Position numbers and translations under genes: made by a program. A stretch of DNA of 64,000 nt, from positions 178,696,994 through 178,760,993 of the forward strand of contig NC_085141.1 of assembly GCF_024139115.2 (NCBI RefSeq), read 5' to 3'. How positions within the stretch are numbered: position 1 is the first letter of the stretch; each line of letters begins with the position of its first letter. This stretch comes from Armigeres subalbatus (lineage: Eukaryota; Arthropoda; Insecta; Diptera; Culicidae). The notes below the pieces were generated by a model, which saw only the letters and a list, made by a program, of their open reading frames with translations, made no database searches and had not been told where the DNA came from. Of this stretch, positions 20,326-34,953 are shown one piece after another.

Positions 20326-23300
20326 GATGCACAACATGTTGGCTTTGGGGAGTTGATAATGACTAACAGCGCTCAACTGCGACACATGAGGGGCGCCGGT
20401 AGTCGAAGCCGTACTCGCGGATGCACAACATGTTGGCTTTGGGGGAGTTGATAGTAACTAACAGCGCTAACTCGACACATGAGCGCGCCGGTAGTGCGAA
20501 GCCGTACTGCGGATGCACAACATGTTGTTGGCTTTGGGGAGTTGATAGTAACTAACGGCGCTCAACTGCGACACATGAGGGCGCCGGTAGTGCGAAGCCG
20601 TACTCGCGGATGCACAACATGTTGGCTTTGAGTTGATAGTAACTAACGGCGCTCAACTGCGACACATGGGGGCGCCGGTAGTGCGAAGCCGTACTCGCAG
20701 ATGCACAACATGTTGGCGGGAGTTGATAGTAACTAACAGCGCTCAACTGCGACACATGAGGCGCCGGTAGTGCGAAGCCGTCTCGCGGATGCACAACATG
20801 TTGGCTTTGGAGTTGTAGTAACTAACAGCGCCAACTGCGACACAGAGGGCGCCGAGGTGCAAGCCGTACTCGCGGATGCACAACATGTTGGCTTTGGGGA
20901 GTTGATAGTAACTAACAGCTCAACTGCGACATGAGGGCGCCGAGTGCGAAGCCGTACTCGCGGATGCACAACATGTTGGCTTTGGGAGTTGATAGTAACT
21001 AACAGCGCTCAACTGCGACACATGAGGGCGCCGGTGAGTGCGAAGCCGTACTCGCGGATGCACACATGTTGGCTTTGGGGAGTTGATAGTAACTAACGGC
21101 GCCCAACTGCGACACATGAGGGCGCCGTAGTGCGAAGCCGTACTCGCGGATGCACAACATGTTGGCTTTGGGGGAGTTGATAGTAACTAACGCTCAACTG
21201 CGACACATGAGGGGCGCCGTAGTGCGAAGCCGTACTCGCGGATGCACAACATGTTGGCTTTGGGGAGTTGATAGTAACTAGGCGCTCAACTGCGACACAT
21301 GAGGGGCCCGTAGTGAAGCCGTACTCACCGATGCACAACATTTGGCTTTGGGGGTTGATAGTAACTAACAGCGCTCCTGCGACACATGAGGGCGCCAGTG
21401 AGTCGAAGCCGTACTCGCGGATGCACAACATGTTGGCTTTGGGAGTTGATAGTAACTAAGGCGCAACTGCGACACATGGGGCGCCGGATGCAAGCCTACT
21501 CGCGGATGCACACATGTTGGCTTTGGGGGAGTTGATAGTAACTAACGGCGCTCAACTGCGACACATGAGGGCGCCGGTAGTGCGAAGCCGTACTCGCGGA
21601 TGCACAACATGTTGGCTTTGAGAGTTGATAGTAACTACCGCTCCTCGACATGAGGGCGCCGTAGTGCGAAGCCGTACTCGCGATGCACAATGTTGGCTTT
21701 GGGGGAGTTGATAGTAACTAACAGCGCTCAACTGCGACACATGAGGGCGCCGGTAGTGCGAACCGTACTCGCGGATGCACAACATTTTGGCTTGGGGTTG
21801 ATAGTAACTAACGGCATGCGACACGATAGGGCGCCGGTAGTGCGAAGCCGTACTCGCGGATGCACAACATGTTGGCTTTGGGGAGTTGATAAATAACGGC
21901 GCTCAACTGCGACACATGAGGGGCGCGTGGTACGAAGTCGCTCCGTAAAACCGATTGGTTCTATTTTTGACACACAGTTGATAGTAACTATTATACTGGA
22001 CTATGAATCTGAGTTCTAGCTAAAATAGCCAAAAAAATTTTGCTTTAGGAAAGCTTCTAGTTGTCGACTAAGCGTGACTAATCAGGACGGCAGGGCTATG
22101 ATCCAGTATCCCAAAATTAAATATGTTTTCAGGGGATGTTGGAATGCGATTTTGAGGTGAAGCAAACTTTCGATGCAGAATCAAGACCCATATTAGAAGG
22201 CGTGCAAAACTGTACTCGCGGATGCCAACATGTTGGCTTTGGGGGTTAATAGTAACTAACGGCGCTCCTGCGACATGAGGGCGCCGGTAGTGACCGTACT
22301 CGCGGATGCACAACATGTTGGCTTTGGGAGTTGATAGTAACTAACGAGCGCTCAACTGCGACACATGAGGGCGCCGGTAGTGCGAAGCCGTACTCGCGGA
22401 TGCACAACATGTTGGCTTTGGGGGTTGATGGTAACTAACAGCGCCCAACTCGACACAGGAGGGGCAGGTGAAGCCGTACTCGCGGATGCACAACATGTTG
22501 GCTTTGGGAGTTGATGTAACTAACGGCGCTCAACTGCACGGGCGCCGGTGGTGCAAGCCGTACTCGCGGATGCACAACATGTTGGCTTTGGGGAGTTGAT
22601 AGTAATAGCGCTCAACTGCGACATGAGGGCGCCGGTAGTGCGAAGCCGTACTCGCGATGCCAACATGTTGGCTTTGGGGAGTTGATAGTAACTGGCGCTC
22701 AACGCTCGACACATGAGGGCGCCGGTAGTGCGAAGCCGTACTCGCGGATGCACAACATGTTGGCTTTGGGGAGTTGATAACTAACGGCTCCTGCGACACA
22801 TGAGGGCGCCGTAGTGCAAGCCGTACTCGCGGATGCACAACATGTTGGCTTTGGGGGATTGATAATACGCGCGCTAACTGCGACACATGAGGGCGCCGGT
22901 GGTGAAAGCCGTACTCGCAGATGCACAACATGTTGGCTTTGGGGGAGTTGATAGTAACAGCGCTCAACTGCGACACATGAGGGCGCGGTAGTGCGAAGCC
23001 GTCTGCGGATGCACAATATGTTGCTTTGGGGAGTTGATAGTAACTAACAGCGCCCAGCTGCGACACATGAGGGCGCCGGTAGTGCGAACGTACTCGCGGA
23101 TGCACAACATGTTGGCTTTGGGGAGTTGATAGTAACTAACGGCTCCTGCGCACATGAGGGCGCCGGTAGTGAAGTCGTACTAATAAAACCGATTGGTTTT
23201 ATTTTTATACACACGGTTGATAGTAACTATTATACTGGACCTAGAGGCGAATCTGAGTTTCAATTAGCTAAATAGACCAAAACAAATTTTGCTTTATAAA

Positions 23301-26300
23301 AGCTTCTTAGTTTCGACTAAGCGTGACTAATCAGGACGCAGGGCTGTATGATCGATATCCCAAAATTAAATATGTTTTCAGGGGATTTGGAATGCGATTT
23401 TAGGTGAGCAATAAAGCTTTCGATGCAGAATCAAGACCCATATTAGAAGGCAAAACACACTCGCGGATGCACAACATGTTGGCTTTGGGGAGTTAATAGT
23501 AACCGGCGCTCAACTGCGACACATGGAGCGCCGGTGGTCGAAGCCGCTCGCGGATGCACAACATGTTGGCTTTGGGGAGTTGATAGTAACTAACAGCGCT
23601 CAACTGCAATGAGGGGCGCCGGTAGTGCGAAGCAGCTCGCGGATGCACAACATGTTGGCTTTGGGGAGTTGATGGAACTAACGGCGCCCTGCGACATGAG
23701 GGCCGGTAGTCGAAGCCGTACTCGCGGATGCACAACATGTTGGCTTTGGGGAGTTGATAGTAACTAACAGCGCCTCCTGCGACACTGGGGCGCCGGTAGT
23801 GCGAAGCCGTGCTCGCGATGCACAACATGTTGCTGGGGGAGTTGATAGTAACTAACAGCGCTCAACTGCGACACATGAGGGCGCCGGTAGTGCGAAGCCG
23901 TACTCGCAGATGCACAACATGTTGGCTTTGGGGGAGTTGATAACTAGCAACTCAGCTGCGACACATAGGGGCGCCGTGAGTCGAAGCCATACTCGCGGAT
24001 ACAACATGTTGGCTTTGGGGAGTTGATGATAACTAACAGCGCCCAACTGCGACACATGAGGGCGCCGGTGGTGCGAAGCCGTACTCGCGGATGCACAACA
24101 TGTTGGCTTTGGGGAGTTGATAGTAACTAACGGCGCTCAACTGCGACATGAGGGCGCCGGTAGTGCGAAGCCGTACTCGCGGATGCACAACATGTGGCTT
24201 TGGGGAGTTGATGTAACTAACGCGCTCAACTGCGACACATGAGGGCGCCGGTAGTGCGAAGCCGTACTCGCGGATGCGATATTGGCTTTGGGGGAGTTGA
24301 TAGTAACTAACAGCAACTGCGACACATGAGGCGCCGGTAGTGCGAAGCCGTACTCGCGGATGCACAACATGTTGGCTTTGGGGGTTGATAGTAACTGGCG
24401 CTCAACTGCGACACATGAGGGCGCCGGTGGTGCGAAGCCGTCATGCGGATGACACTGTTGCTTGGGGAGTTGATAGTAACTAACGGCGCTCAACTGCGAC
24501 ACATGGGGGCGCCGGTGAGTGCGAAGCCGTACTCGAGATGCACAACATGTTGGCTTTGGGGGAGTTGATGGTAACTAACAGCGCTCAACTGCGACCATGA
24601 GGGCGCCGGTAGTGCGAAGCCGTACTCGCGGATGCACAACATGTTGGCTTTGGGGAGTTGATGTACTAACGGCGCAACTGCGACACATGGGGGCGCCGGT
24701 AGTGCGAAGCCGTACTCGCGGATGCACATGACTGGGGGAGTTGATAGTAACTAACGGCGCTCAACTGCGACACATGAGGGCGCGGTAGTGCGAAGCCGTA
24801 CTCGCGGATGCACAACATGTTGGCTTTGGGGGAGTTGATAGTAACTAACGGCTCAGCACACATGAGGGCGCCGGTATTGCGAAGCCGTACTCGAGATGCA
24901 CAACATGTGCTTTGGGGTTGATAGTAACTAACGCTCAACTGCGACATGAGGGGCGCCGGTGAGTGCGAAGCCGTACTCGCGATGCACAACATGTTGGCTT
25001 TGGGGGAGTTGATGAGTAACGCTGCGCCCAGCTGCATGAGGGCGCGTGGTGCGAAGCCGTACTCGCGGATGCACACATGTTGGCTTGGAGTTGATAGTAA
25101 CTAACGCGCTCCTGCGACACATGAGGGCGCCAGAGTGCGAATCGTACCGTAAAACCGATTGGTTTACTATTTTGTACACAGTTGATAGTAACTTATACTG
25201 AGACCTGAAGGCGAATCTGAGTTTCAATTGCTAAAATAGCCAAAACAAATTTTGCTTTAGTAAAGCTCTTATACTGCTTGACTAATCAGGACAGGGGCTG
25301 TATGATCCAGTATCCCAAATTAAATATGTTTTCAGGGGATGTTGGAATGCGATTTTAGGTGAGCAATGAAACTTTCGAGGAATCAAGACCCATATTAGAA
25401 GGCGGTGCAAAACTGTACTCGCGGATGCACACATGTTGGCTTTGGGGGTTAATAGTAACTAACGGCGCTCTGACACGCAATAGGCGCCGGTGGAAAGCCG
25501 TACTCGCGATGCACAACATGTTGGCTTTGGGGAGTTGATAGTAACTAACAGCGCTCAACTGCGACACATGGGGGCGCCGTAGTGAAGCCGTACTCGCGGA
25601 TGCACAACATGTGGCTTTGGGGGAGTTGATGGTAACTAACAGCGCCCAACTGCGACACATGAGGGCGCCGGTGCAGAGCCGTACTCGCGGATGCACAACA
25701 TGTTGGCTTTGGGGAGTTGATGTAATAACGGCGCTCAACTCAACATGAGGGGCGCCGGTAAAGCCGTACTCGCGGATGCACAACATGTTGCTTTGGGGAG
25801 TTGATAGTAACTAACAGCGCTCAACTGCGACACAGGGGGCGCCGGTATGCGAAGCCGTACTCGCAGATGCACAACATGTTGGCTTTGGGGAGTTGATAGT
25901 AACTAACAGCGCTCAACTGCGACACATGAGGGCGCCGGTAGTGAAGCACTGCGGATGCACAACATGTTGGCTTTGGGGGAGTTGATAGTAACTAACGGCG
26001 CCCTGCGACACATGAGGGCGCCGTAGTCGAAGCCGTACTCGCGGATGCACAACTTGTTGGCTTTGGGAGTTGATAACTAACGGCGCTCAACTGCGACACA
26101 TGAGGGCGCCGGTAGTGCGAAGCTACTCGCGGATGCACAACATGTTGGCTTTGGGGAGTTGATAGTAACTAACGGCGCTCAACTGCGACACAGAGGGCGC
26201 CGTAGTGCGAAGCCGTACTCGCGGATGCACAACATGTTGGCTTTGGGGGAGTTGATGGTAACTAACGGCGCCCAACTGCGACACATGAGGGCGCCGGTAG

Positions 26301-29300
26301 TGAAGCCGCTCGCGGATGCACAACATGTTCTGGGGGAGTTGATAGTAACTAACAGCTCAACTGCGACACATGAGGGGCGCCGTAGTGCGAAGCCGTACTC
26401 GCGGATGCACAACTGTTGGCTTTGGGGAGTTGATAGTAACAACAGCGCTCACTGCGACACGAGGGCGCCGGTAGTGCGAAGCCGTACTCGCAGATGCACA
26501 ACATGTTGGCTTTGGGGGAGTTGATAGTAACTAACACGCTGCGACACATGGGGGCGCCGGTAGTGCGAAGCCGTACTCGCGGATGCACAACATGTTGGCT
26601 GGGGGAGTTGATAGTAACGCGCAACCGACACTAGAGGGCGCCGGTAGTGCGAAGCCGTACTCGCGGATGCACAACATGTTGGCTTTGGGGAGTTGATAGT
26701 AACTAACAGCGCTCAACTGCGACACATGAGGCGCCGGTAGTGCGAAGCCGTACTCGCGGATGCACAACATGTGGCTTTGGGGAGTTGATAGTAACTAACA
26801 GCGCTCAACTGCGACACATGAGGCGCCGGGTGCAAGCCGTACTCGCAGATGCACAACATGTTGGCTTTGGGGAGTTGATAGTAACTAACAGCGCTCAACT
26901 CGACACATGGGGGCGCCGGTGGTCGAAGCCACTCGCGGATGCACACATGTTGCTTTGGGGGAGTTGATAGTAACTAACAGCGCCCAGCTGCGACACATGA
27001 GGGCGCCGAGTGCGAAGCCGCTCGCGGATGCACAACATGTTGGCTTTGGGGAGTTGATAGACTAACGGCGCTCAACTGCGACATAGAGGCGCCGGTAGTG
27101 AAGTCGTACCGTAAAACCGATTGGTTTACTATTTTGACACAGTTGATAGTAACTATTATACTGAGACCTATGAAGGCGAATCTGGGTTTCAATTAGCTAA
27201 AATGAGCCCAAATTTTGCTGTGTAAGCTTCTTGGTTGTCGACTAAGCGTGACTAATCAGGACGCAGGCTGTATGATCCGATGTCCCAAAATTAAATATGT
27301 TTTCAGGGGATGTTGGAATGCGATTTTGGTGAGCAATAAGAAACTTCGATGCAGAATCAAGACCCATATTAGAAGGCAGCAAAACTGTACTCGCGGATGC
27401 ACAACATTTGGCTTTGGGGAGTTAATAGTAACTAACGGCGCTCAACTGCGAGAAGGCGCCGTGGTACTGACCGTATCGCGGATGCACAACATGCTTTGGG
27501 AGTTGATAGTAACGCGCTCACTGCGACACATGAGGGCGCCGGTGTGAAGCCAGCTCGGGATGCACAACATGTTGGCTTTGGGGGAGTTGATGGTAACTAA
27601 CAGCGCCCAACTGCGACTGAAAGGGCGCCGGTAGTGCGAAGCCGTACTCGCGATGCACAACATGTTGGCTTTGGGGAGTTGATAGTAACTAACAGCGCTC
27701 AACTCGACACGAGGGGCGCCGTGAGTGCGAAGCCGTACTCGCGGATGCACAACATGTTGGCTTTGGGGAGTTGATAGTAACTAACAGCGCTCAACTGCGA
27801 CACATGAGGGCGCCGGTAGTGCGAAGCCGTACTCGCAGATGCACAACATGTTGGCTTTGGGGAGTATGTAACTAACAGCGCTCAACTGCGACACGAGGGC
27901 GCCGGTAGTAGACCGTACTCGCGGATGCCAACATGTTGGCTTTGGGGGAGTTGATAGTAACTAACAGCGCCCAAGCGACAGCCGAGGGCGCCGGTAGTGC
28001 GAAGCCGTACTCGCGGATGCACAACATGTTGGCTTTGGGGAGTTGATGGTAACTAACGGCGCTCAACTGCGACACATGAGGGCGCCGGTAGTGCGAAGCC
28101 GTATGCGATGCCATATGTGGCTTTGGGAGTTGATGGTAACTAACAGCGCTCAACTGCGACACATGAGGGGCGCCGGTAGTGCGAAGCCATGCTCGCGGAT
28201 GCACAACATGTTGGCTTTGGGGGAGTTGATAGTAACACGGCGCCCAACTGCGACACATGAGGGCGCGGTGGTGAAGCCGTACTCGCGGATGCACAACATG
28301 TTGGCTTTGGGAGTTGATAGTAACTAACGGCGCTCAACTGCGACACATGAGGGCGCCGGTAGTGCGAAGCCGACTCGCGGATGCACAACATGTTGCTTTG
28401 GGGAGTTGATAGTAACCTGGCGCTCCTGCGACACATGAGGGCGCCGTAGTGCGAAGCCGTACTCGCAGATGCAACATATGTTGGCTTTGGGGAGTTGATA
28501 GTAACTAACAGCGCTCACTGCGACACTGGGGGCGCCGGTAGTGCGAAGCCGACTCGCGGATGCACAACATTTGGCTTTGGGGAGTTGATAGTAACTAACA
28601 GCGCCCAACTGCGACACATGGGGGGCGCCGGTAGTGCGAAGCCTACTCGCGGATGCACAACATGTTGGCTTTGGGGAGTTGATAGTAACTAACAGCGCTC
28701 AACTGCGACACATGAGGGCGCCGGTAGTGCGAAGCCGTACTCGCGGATGCACAACATGTTGCTTGGGGGAGTTGATAGTAACTAACGGCGCTCAACTGCG
28801 ACACATGAGGGCGGAGTGCAAGCCGACTCGCAGATGCACAACATGTTGGCTTTGGGGGAGTTGATGCTAACGCTCAACTGCGACCATGAGGGCGCCGGTA
28901 TTGCGAAGCCGTACTCGCGGATGCACAACATGTTGGCTTTGGGGAGTTGTGGTAACTAACGCGCCCAGCTGCGACACATGAGGGCGCCGGTATTGCAGGC
29001 CGTACTCGCGGATGCACAACATGTTGGCTTTGGGGGAGTTGATAGTAACTAACGGCGCTCAACTGCGACACATGGGAGGCGCCGGTAGTGCGAAGTAAAA
29101 CCGATTGGTTTACTATTTTTGACACACAGTTGATAGTAACTATTAACTGAGACCACATGAAGGCAGTCTGGCAATTAGCTAAAATGACCAAAACAAATTT
29201 TTGCTTTAGTAAACTTCTGTTGTCGACTAAGCGTGACTAATCAGGACAGGGCTGTATGATCCAGTATCCCAAAATTAAATATGTTTCAGGGATTTGGAAT

Positions 29301-32300
29301 GCGATTTAGGTGAGCAATAAGAAACTTTCGATAGAATCAAGACCCATATTAGAGAAGGATGCAAAACTGTACTCGCGGATCAACATGTTGGCTTTGGGAG
29401 TTAATAGTAACTCAGCGCTCAACTGCGACACATGAGAGCGCCGGTAGTGCAAGCCAATACTCCGGATCAACGGCTTGGAGTTGATAGTAACTAACAGCGC
29501 TCAACTGCGACACATGAGGGCGCCGGTATGCGAAGCGTACTCGCGGATGCACAACATGTTGGCTTTGGGGGAGTTGATAATAACAGCGCAACTCGACACA
29601 TGACCCGGTAGTGCGAAGCCAGCTCGCGGATCACAACATTTGGCTTTGGGGAGTTGATAGTAACTAACAGCGCTCAACTGCGACATGAGGGCGCCGGTAG
29701 TGCGAAGCCGTACTCGCGGATGCACAACATGTTCTTTGGGGAGTTGATGCTAACAGCGCTCACTGCGACACATGGGGGCGCCGAGTGGTGAAGCCGTACT
29801 CGCGGATGCACAACATGTTGGCTTTGGGGAGTTGATAGTAACAGCGCTCACTCGACACATGAGGGCGCCGTAGTGCGAAGCCAGCTGCTCAACTGTATTT
29901 GGCTTTGGGGGAGTTGATGTAACTAACAGCGCTCAACGCGCACATGAGGGCGCCGGTAGTGCAAGCCGTCTCGCGATGCACAACATGTTGGCTTTGGGGA
30001 GTTGATGTAACTAACGGCCAACTGCGACACATGAGGGCGCCGGTAGTGCGAAGCCGTACTCGCAGATGCACAACATGTTGGCTTTGGGGAGTTGATAGTA
30101 ACTAACAGCGCTCAACAGCACATGAGGGCGCCGGTAGTGCGAAGCCGTACTCGCGGATGCACAACATGTTGGCTTTGGGGAGTTGATAGTAACTAACGCG
30201 CCCAGCTGCGACACATGAGGGCGCCGGTAGTGCGAAGCCGTACTCACGTGCACAACATGTTGCTTTGGGGGAGTTGTAGTAACTAACAGCGCTCAACTGC
30301 GACACATGAGGGCGCCGGTAGTGCGAATCGTACCGTAAAACCGATTGGTTTACTTTTTGTACACGTTGATAGTAACTACAGGACCTGAAGCGAATCTGAG
30401 TTTCAATTAGCTAAAATAGACCAAAACAAATTTTTGCTGGAAGCTTCTAGTTGTCGACTAAGCGTGACTAATCAGGACGCAGCTGTATGATCGAGTATCC
30501 CAAAATTAAATATGTTTCAGGGATGTTGGATGATTTAGGTGAGCAATAAGAAACTTCGATGCAGAATCAAGACCCATATTAGAAGGCAGTGCAAAACTGT
30601 ACTCGCGGATGCACAACATGTTGGCTTTGGGGATTAATAGTAACTAACAGCGCTCAACTGCGACATGAGAGCGCCGGTATGCGAAGCCGTACTCGCGGAT
30701 GCACAACTGTTGGCTTTGGGGAGTTGATAGTAACTAACGGCGCTCAACTGCGACACATGAGGGCGCCGTAGTGCGAAGCCGTACTCGCGGATGCACAACA
30801 TGTTGGCTGGGGGAGTTGATAGAACTAAGCGCCCAACTGCGACACTGAGGGCGCCGTAGTGCGAAGCCGTACTCATGCGATACTGTATTTGGCTTTGGGG
30901 GAGTTGATAGTAACTAACAGCGCTCAACTGCGACACATGAGGGCGCCGGTAGTGCGAAGCCGTACTCGCGGATGCACAACATGTTGGCTTTGGGGAGTTG
31001 ATAGTAACTAACAGCGCTCAACTGCGACACATGAGGGGCGCCGGTATGAAGCCGTACTCGCAGATGCACAACATGTTGGCTTTGGGGAGTTGATGGTAAC
31101 TAACGAGCCTCAACTGCGACACATGAGGGCGCCGGTAGTGCGAAGCCGTACTCGCGGATGCACAACATGTTGGCTTTGGGGAGTTGATAGTAACTAACAG
31201 CGCCCACATGCGACACATGAGGGCGCGTAGTGCGAAGCCGTACTCGCGGATGCACAACATGTTGGCTTTGGGGGAGTTGATAGTAACTAACAGCGCTCAC
31301 TGCGACACATGAGGGCGCCGTAAGTGCAATACTCGCGGATGCACAACATTTGGCTTTGGGGAGTTGATAGACACTAACAGCGCTCAACTGCGACACATGA
31401 GGGCGCCGGTAGTGCGAAGCCGTACTCGCGATGCAACATGTTGGCGGGGAGTTGATAGTAACTAACGCACTGCAAGCACATGAGGGCGCCGGTAGTGCGA
31501 AGCCGTACTCGGATGCACAACATGTTGGCTTTGGGGAGTTGATAGTAACTAACAGCGCTCAACTGCGACACATGAGGGGCCGGTGATGCGAAGCCGTACT
31601 CGCGGATGCACAACATGTTGGCTTTGGGGAGTTGATAGTAACTAACAGCGTCAACTGCGATGAGAGGCGCCGGTAGTGCGAAGCCGTACTCGCGGATGCA
31701 CAACATGTTGGCTTTGGGAGTTGATAGTATAACAGCAACTCAGCAGACATGAGGGCGCCGGTAGTGCGAACCGTACTCGCGGATGCACATGTTGGCTTTG
31801 GGGGTTGATGTAACTAACAGCGCCCAACTGCGACACATGAGGGCGCCGGTGGTGCGTAGCCTCGCGGATGCACAACATGTTGGCTTTGGGGAGTTGATAG
31901 TAACGCGCTCCCTGCGACATGAGGGCGCCGGTAGTGCGAGCCGTCATGATGCACAACATGTTGGCTTTGAGTTGATAGTAACTAACGCGCTCAACTGCGA
32001 TGAGGGCGCCGGTAGTGCGAAGCCGTACTCGCAGATGCACAACATGTTGGCTTTGGGGAGTTGATAGTAACTAACAGCGCTCAACTGCGACATGAGGGCG
32101 CCGTAGTGCGAAGCCGTACTCGCGGATGCACAACATGTTGGCTTTGGGGAGTTGATAGTAACTAACGCGCCCAGCTGCGACACATGAGGGCGCCGGTAGT
32201 GCAAGCCGTACTCGCGGATGCACAACATGTTGGCTTTGGGGAGTTGATAGTAACTAACAGCGCTCACTGCGACACATGAGGGCGCCGTAGTGCGAGATCG

Positions 32301-34168
32301 TACCGTAAAACCGATTGGTTTACTATTTTTGTACACAGTTGATAGTAACTATTATACTGAGACCTATGAAGGCGAATCTGAGTTTCAATTGCTAAAATAG
32401 ACCAAAACAAATTTTTGCTTTAGGAAAGCTTCATTGTCGACTAAGCGTGACTAATCAGGACGGCAGGGCTGTGAGTCCGAGTATCCCAAAATTAAATTGT
32501 TTCAGGGATGTTGGAATGCGATTTTAGGTGAGCAATAAGAACTTCGATGCAGAATCAAGACCCATATTAGAAGGCGTGCAAACTGTACTCGGATGCACAA
32601 CATGTTGGCTTTGGGGAGTTAATAGTAACCAACTCAACTGCGACACATGGAGCGTAGTGCGAATTACTCGCGGATGCACAACATTTGGCTTTGGGAGTTG
32701 ATAGTAACTAACAGCGCTCAACTGCGACACATGAGGGCGCCGGTATGCGAAGCCGTACTCGCGGATGCACAACATGTTGGCTTTGGGGAGTTGATAGTAC
32801 TAACAGCGCAACTGCGACAATGAGGGCGCCGGTAGTGCGAAGCCATGCTCGCGGATGCACAACATGTTGGCTTTGGGGAGTTATAGTAACAGCGCTAACT
32901 GCGACACATGAGGGGGCGCCGTAGTGCGAAGCCAGCTCGCGGATGCACAACATGTTGGCTTTGGGGAGTTGATAGTAACTAACAGCGCTCAACTCGCGAC
33001 ATGAGGGCGCCGGTAGCAAGCCGTACTCGCGGATGCACAACATGTTGGCTTTGGGGAGTTGATGGTAAGCGCTCAACTGCGACACGAGGGGCGCCGGTAG
33101 TGCGAAGCCATGCTCGCGGATGCACAACATGTTGGCTTTGGGGAGTTGATAGTAACTAACGCGCCCAACTGCGACACATGAGGGCGCCGGTAGTGCGAAT
33201 TACTCGCGGATGCACAACATGTTGGCTTTGGGGAGTTGATAGTAACTAACAGCGCTCAACTGCGACACATGAGGGCGCCGGTAGTGCGAAGCCGTACTCG
33301 CGGATAACATATGTTGGCTTTGGGGAGTTGATAGTAACTAACGGCGCTCAACTGCGACACATGAGGCGCCGTAGTGCGAAGCCGTACTCGCAGATGCACA
33401 ACATGTTGGCTTGGGGAGTTGATAGTAACTAACAGCTCAACTGCGACACATGAGGGCGCCGTATGCGAAGCCACTCGCGGATGCACAACATGTTGGCTTT
33501 GGGGAGTTGATAAGCTAACAGCGCCCAACTGCGACACGAGGGCGCCGGTAGTGCAACCGTACTCGCGGATGCACAACATGTTGGCTTGAGTTGATAGTAA
33601 CTAACAGCGCTCAACTGCGCGACATGAGGGCGCCGGTAGTGCGAAGCCGTACTCGCGGATGCACAACATGTGGCTTTGGGGAGTTGATAGTAACTAACAG
33701 CGCTCAACTGCGACACAGGGCGCCGGTAGCGAAGCGTACTGCAGATGCACAACATGTTGGCTTTGGGGAGTTGATAGTAACAGCCTCAACTGCGACACAT
33801 GAGGGCGCGGTAGTGCGAACCGTACTCGCGGATGCACAACATGTTGGCTTTGGGGATTGATAGTAACTAACGCGCCCAGCTGACATATGAGGCGCCGGTA
33901 GAACCGTACTCGCGGATGCACATGTTGGCTTTGGGGAGTTGATAGTAACAAGCGCTCAACTGCGACACATGAGGGCGCCGGTAGTGCGAAGTCGTACCGT
34001 AAAACCGATTGGTTTACTATTTTTGTACACAGTTGATAGTAACTATTATACTGAGACCTATGAAGGCGAATCTGAGTTTCAATTGCTAAAATAGACCAAA
34101 ACAAATTTTTGCTTTAGTAGAAAGCTTCTTGTTTCGACTAAGCGTGACTAATCAGGACGGCAGGGCTG
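20326..34168. repeat. 94-bp satellite array with higher-order structure
   Basis: About 13.8 kb of head-to-tail monomers. The least damaged monomers are 94 bp (for example 20330 to 20424). Landmarks, in order, are GGATGCACAACATGTTGG, CTTTGGGGAGTTGATAG, TAACTAACAGCGCTCAACTG, CGACACATGAGGGCGCC and GGTAGTGCGAAGCCGTACTC. By length there are on the order of 130 copies. Monomers are CpG-rich in an AT-rich region, and each holds the palindromes CAACATGTTG and GGCGCC. Almost all differences between monomers are deletions of one to a few bases. Eight spacers of another sequence divide the array into blocks. The right end is abrupt at about 34168, inside a spacer. Frames through it are meaningless because 94 is not divisible by three. 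Confidence 0.95.
21935..22215. repeat. First of eight ~285-bp spacers within the satellite
   Basis: Each spacer opens with a CCGATTGGTT motif, here at 21951 and again at 23189, 25155, 27117, 29101, 30341, 32311 and 34005. Each continues through CACAGTTGATAGTAACTATTA, GTCGACTAAGCGTGACTAA, CCCAAAATTAAATATGTTTT and GAATCAAGACCCATATTAGA before the monomers resume. Spacing between spacers is about 1240, 1966, 1962, 1984, 1240, 1970 and 1694 bp, so two block sizes recur. The spacer keeps the monomer phrase GTTGATAGTAACTA at the position expected from the preceding CGTAC, so at least its first part appears to be a diverged monomer. Confidence 0.9.
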
Positions 34169-34402
34169 CTCTGACTAAATGATAAATAAAATTCCAATCA
34201 TTTAGTTTAAGTTACTGTAACTAGCGCTCTAACTCTGTTATTAGTTCAATTCTAATAACGAACCATTAGGCAAAGTTGTAGAAAAACCTTCGCACTAGAA
34301 GTCCACCATACAATATATTTTAAAATTAAGCTTCTGGAATGTGTTATTGACAAACTACTAAATGATTGAAAGCAAATTACTGAATGATCGTTAACATCCT
34401 TG
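34169..34402. other. Unique linker between satellite and Appl segment
   Basis: AT-rich DNA with inverted words ACTAAATGAT / ATCATTTAGT repeated at 34177, 34199 and about 34360. No gene. Base quality appears normal from here on (no more frequent short deletions). Confidence 0.4.
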
Positions 34403-34953
34403 ATTAAAAGTAAAACATTCGGGTAGCATTAATATCTCTATAAATCGTTGAGTAAGTTAAGTTGAGTTTTATTTGTCCAATTACGATAACATTGGAAATT
34501 CAAAGAAGCCCACCGTGAGGAACTGTAGCCTAACTAGCGGGCACCCAAACCCATTGAGTGATATCAGACTATAATCAATGATCAACTCTATATACGGTGA
34601 CATGGATATGTCCAAGTTTTCCCACACGCTCGGAAAATATATCTACGTTCGAGTAATGTAAATAAACTCCACTGGCTAATTGATAACTCAGTTTGGAGTG
34701 GAATAAATTATTCTAATAGAGGATAGCGGTAGGATTAGCCCATCGAATGGGTGGACCCGGAAAGTTAAGCTAATGAAATTTTGATGAGAGGCGTGAGAAT
34801 TGTGTTAAAAAGGGGATTAGATATTTATGCGTCCGATGCGAAAAGCACTTCTAATTTAGGACGATAGCCCCGGGGAATTGTGTAATTAAAAGCCTTTCGA
34901 TGGGGTTTCGGTTCCAATACCAGGGCATGGCAAATTCATTTACAAACGGAAAA

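Noticed and set aside
20129..34104. Dozens of open frames of 60-190 codons with repeated peptides such as MLCIREYGFALPAP
   Set aside because: They are translations of the 94-bp satellite; the period is not a multiple of three and frames change with every small deletion. One even reads through the N gap.
20326..34168. CRISPR-like array (repeats with spacers)
   Set aside because: The repeat unit is contiguous 94-bp satellite with no unique spacers, and the host is a eukaryote. The eight spacers are copies of one sequence.
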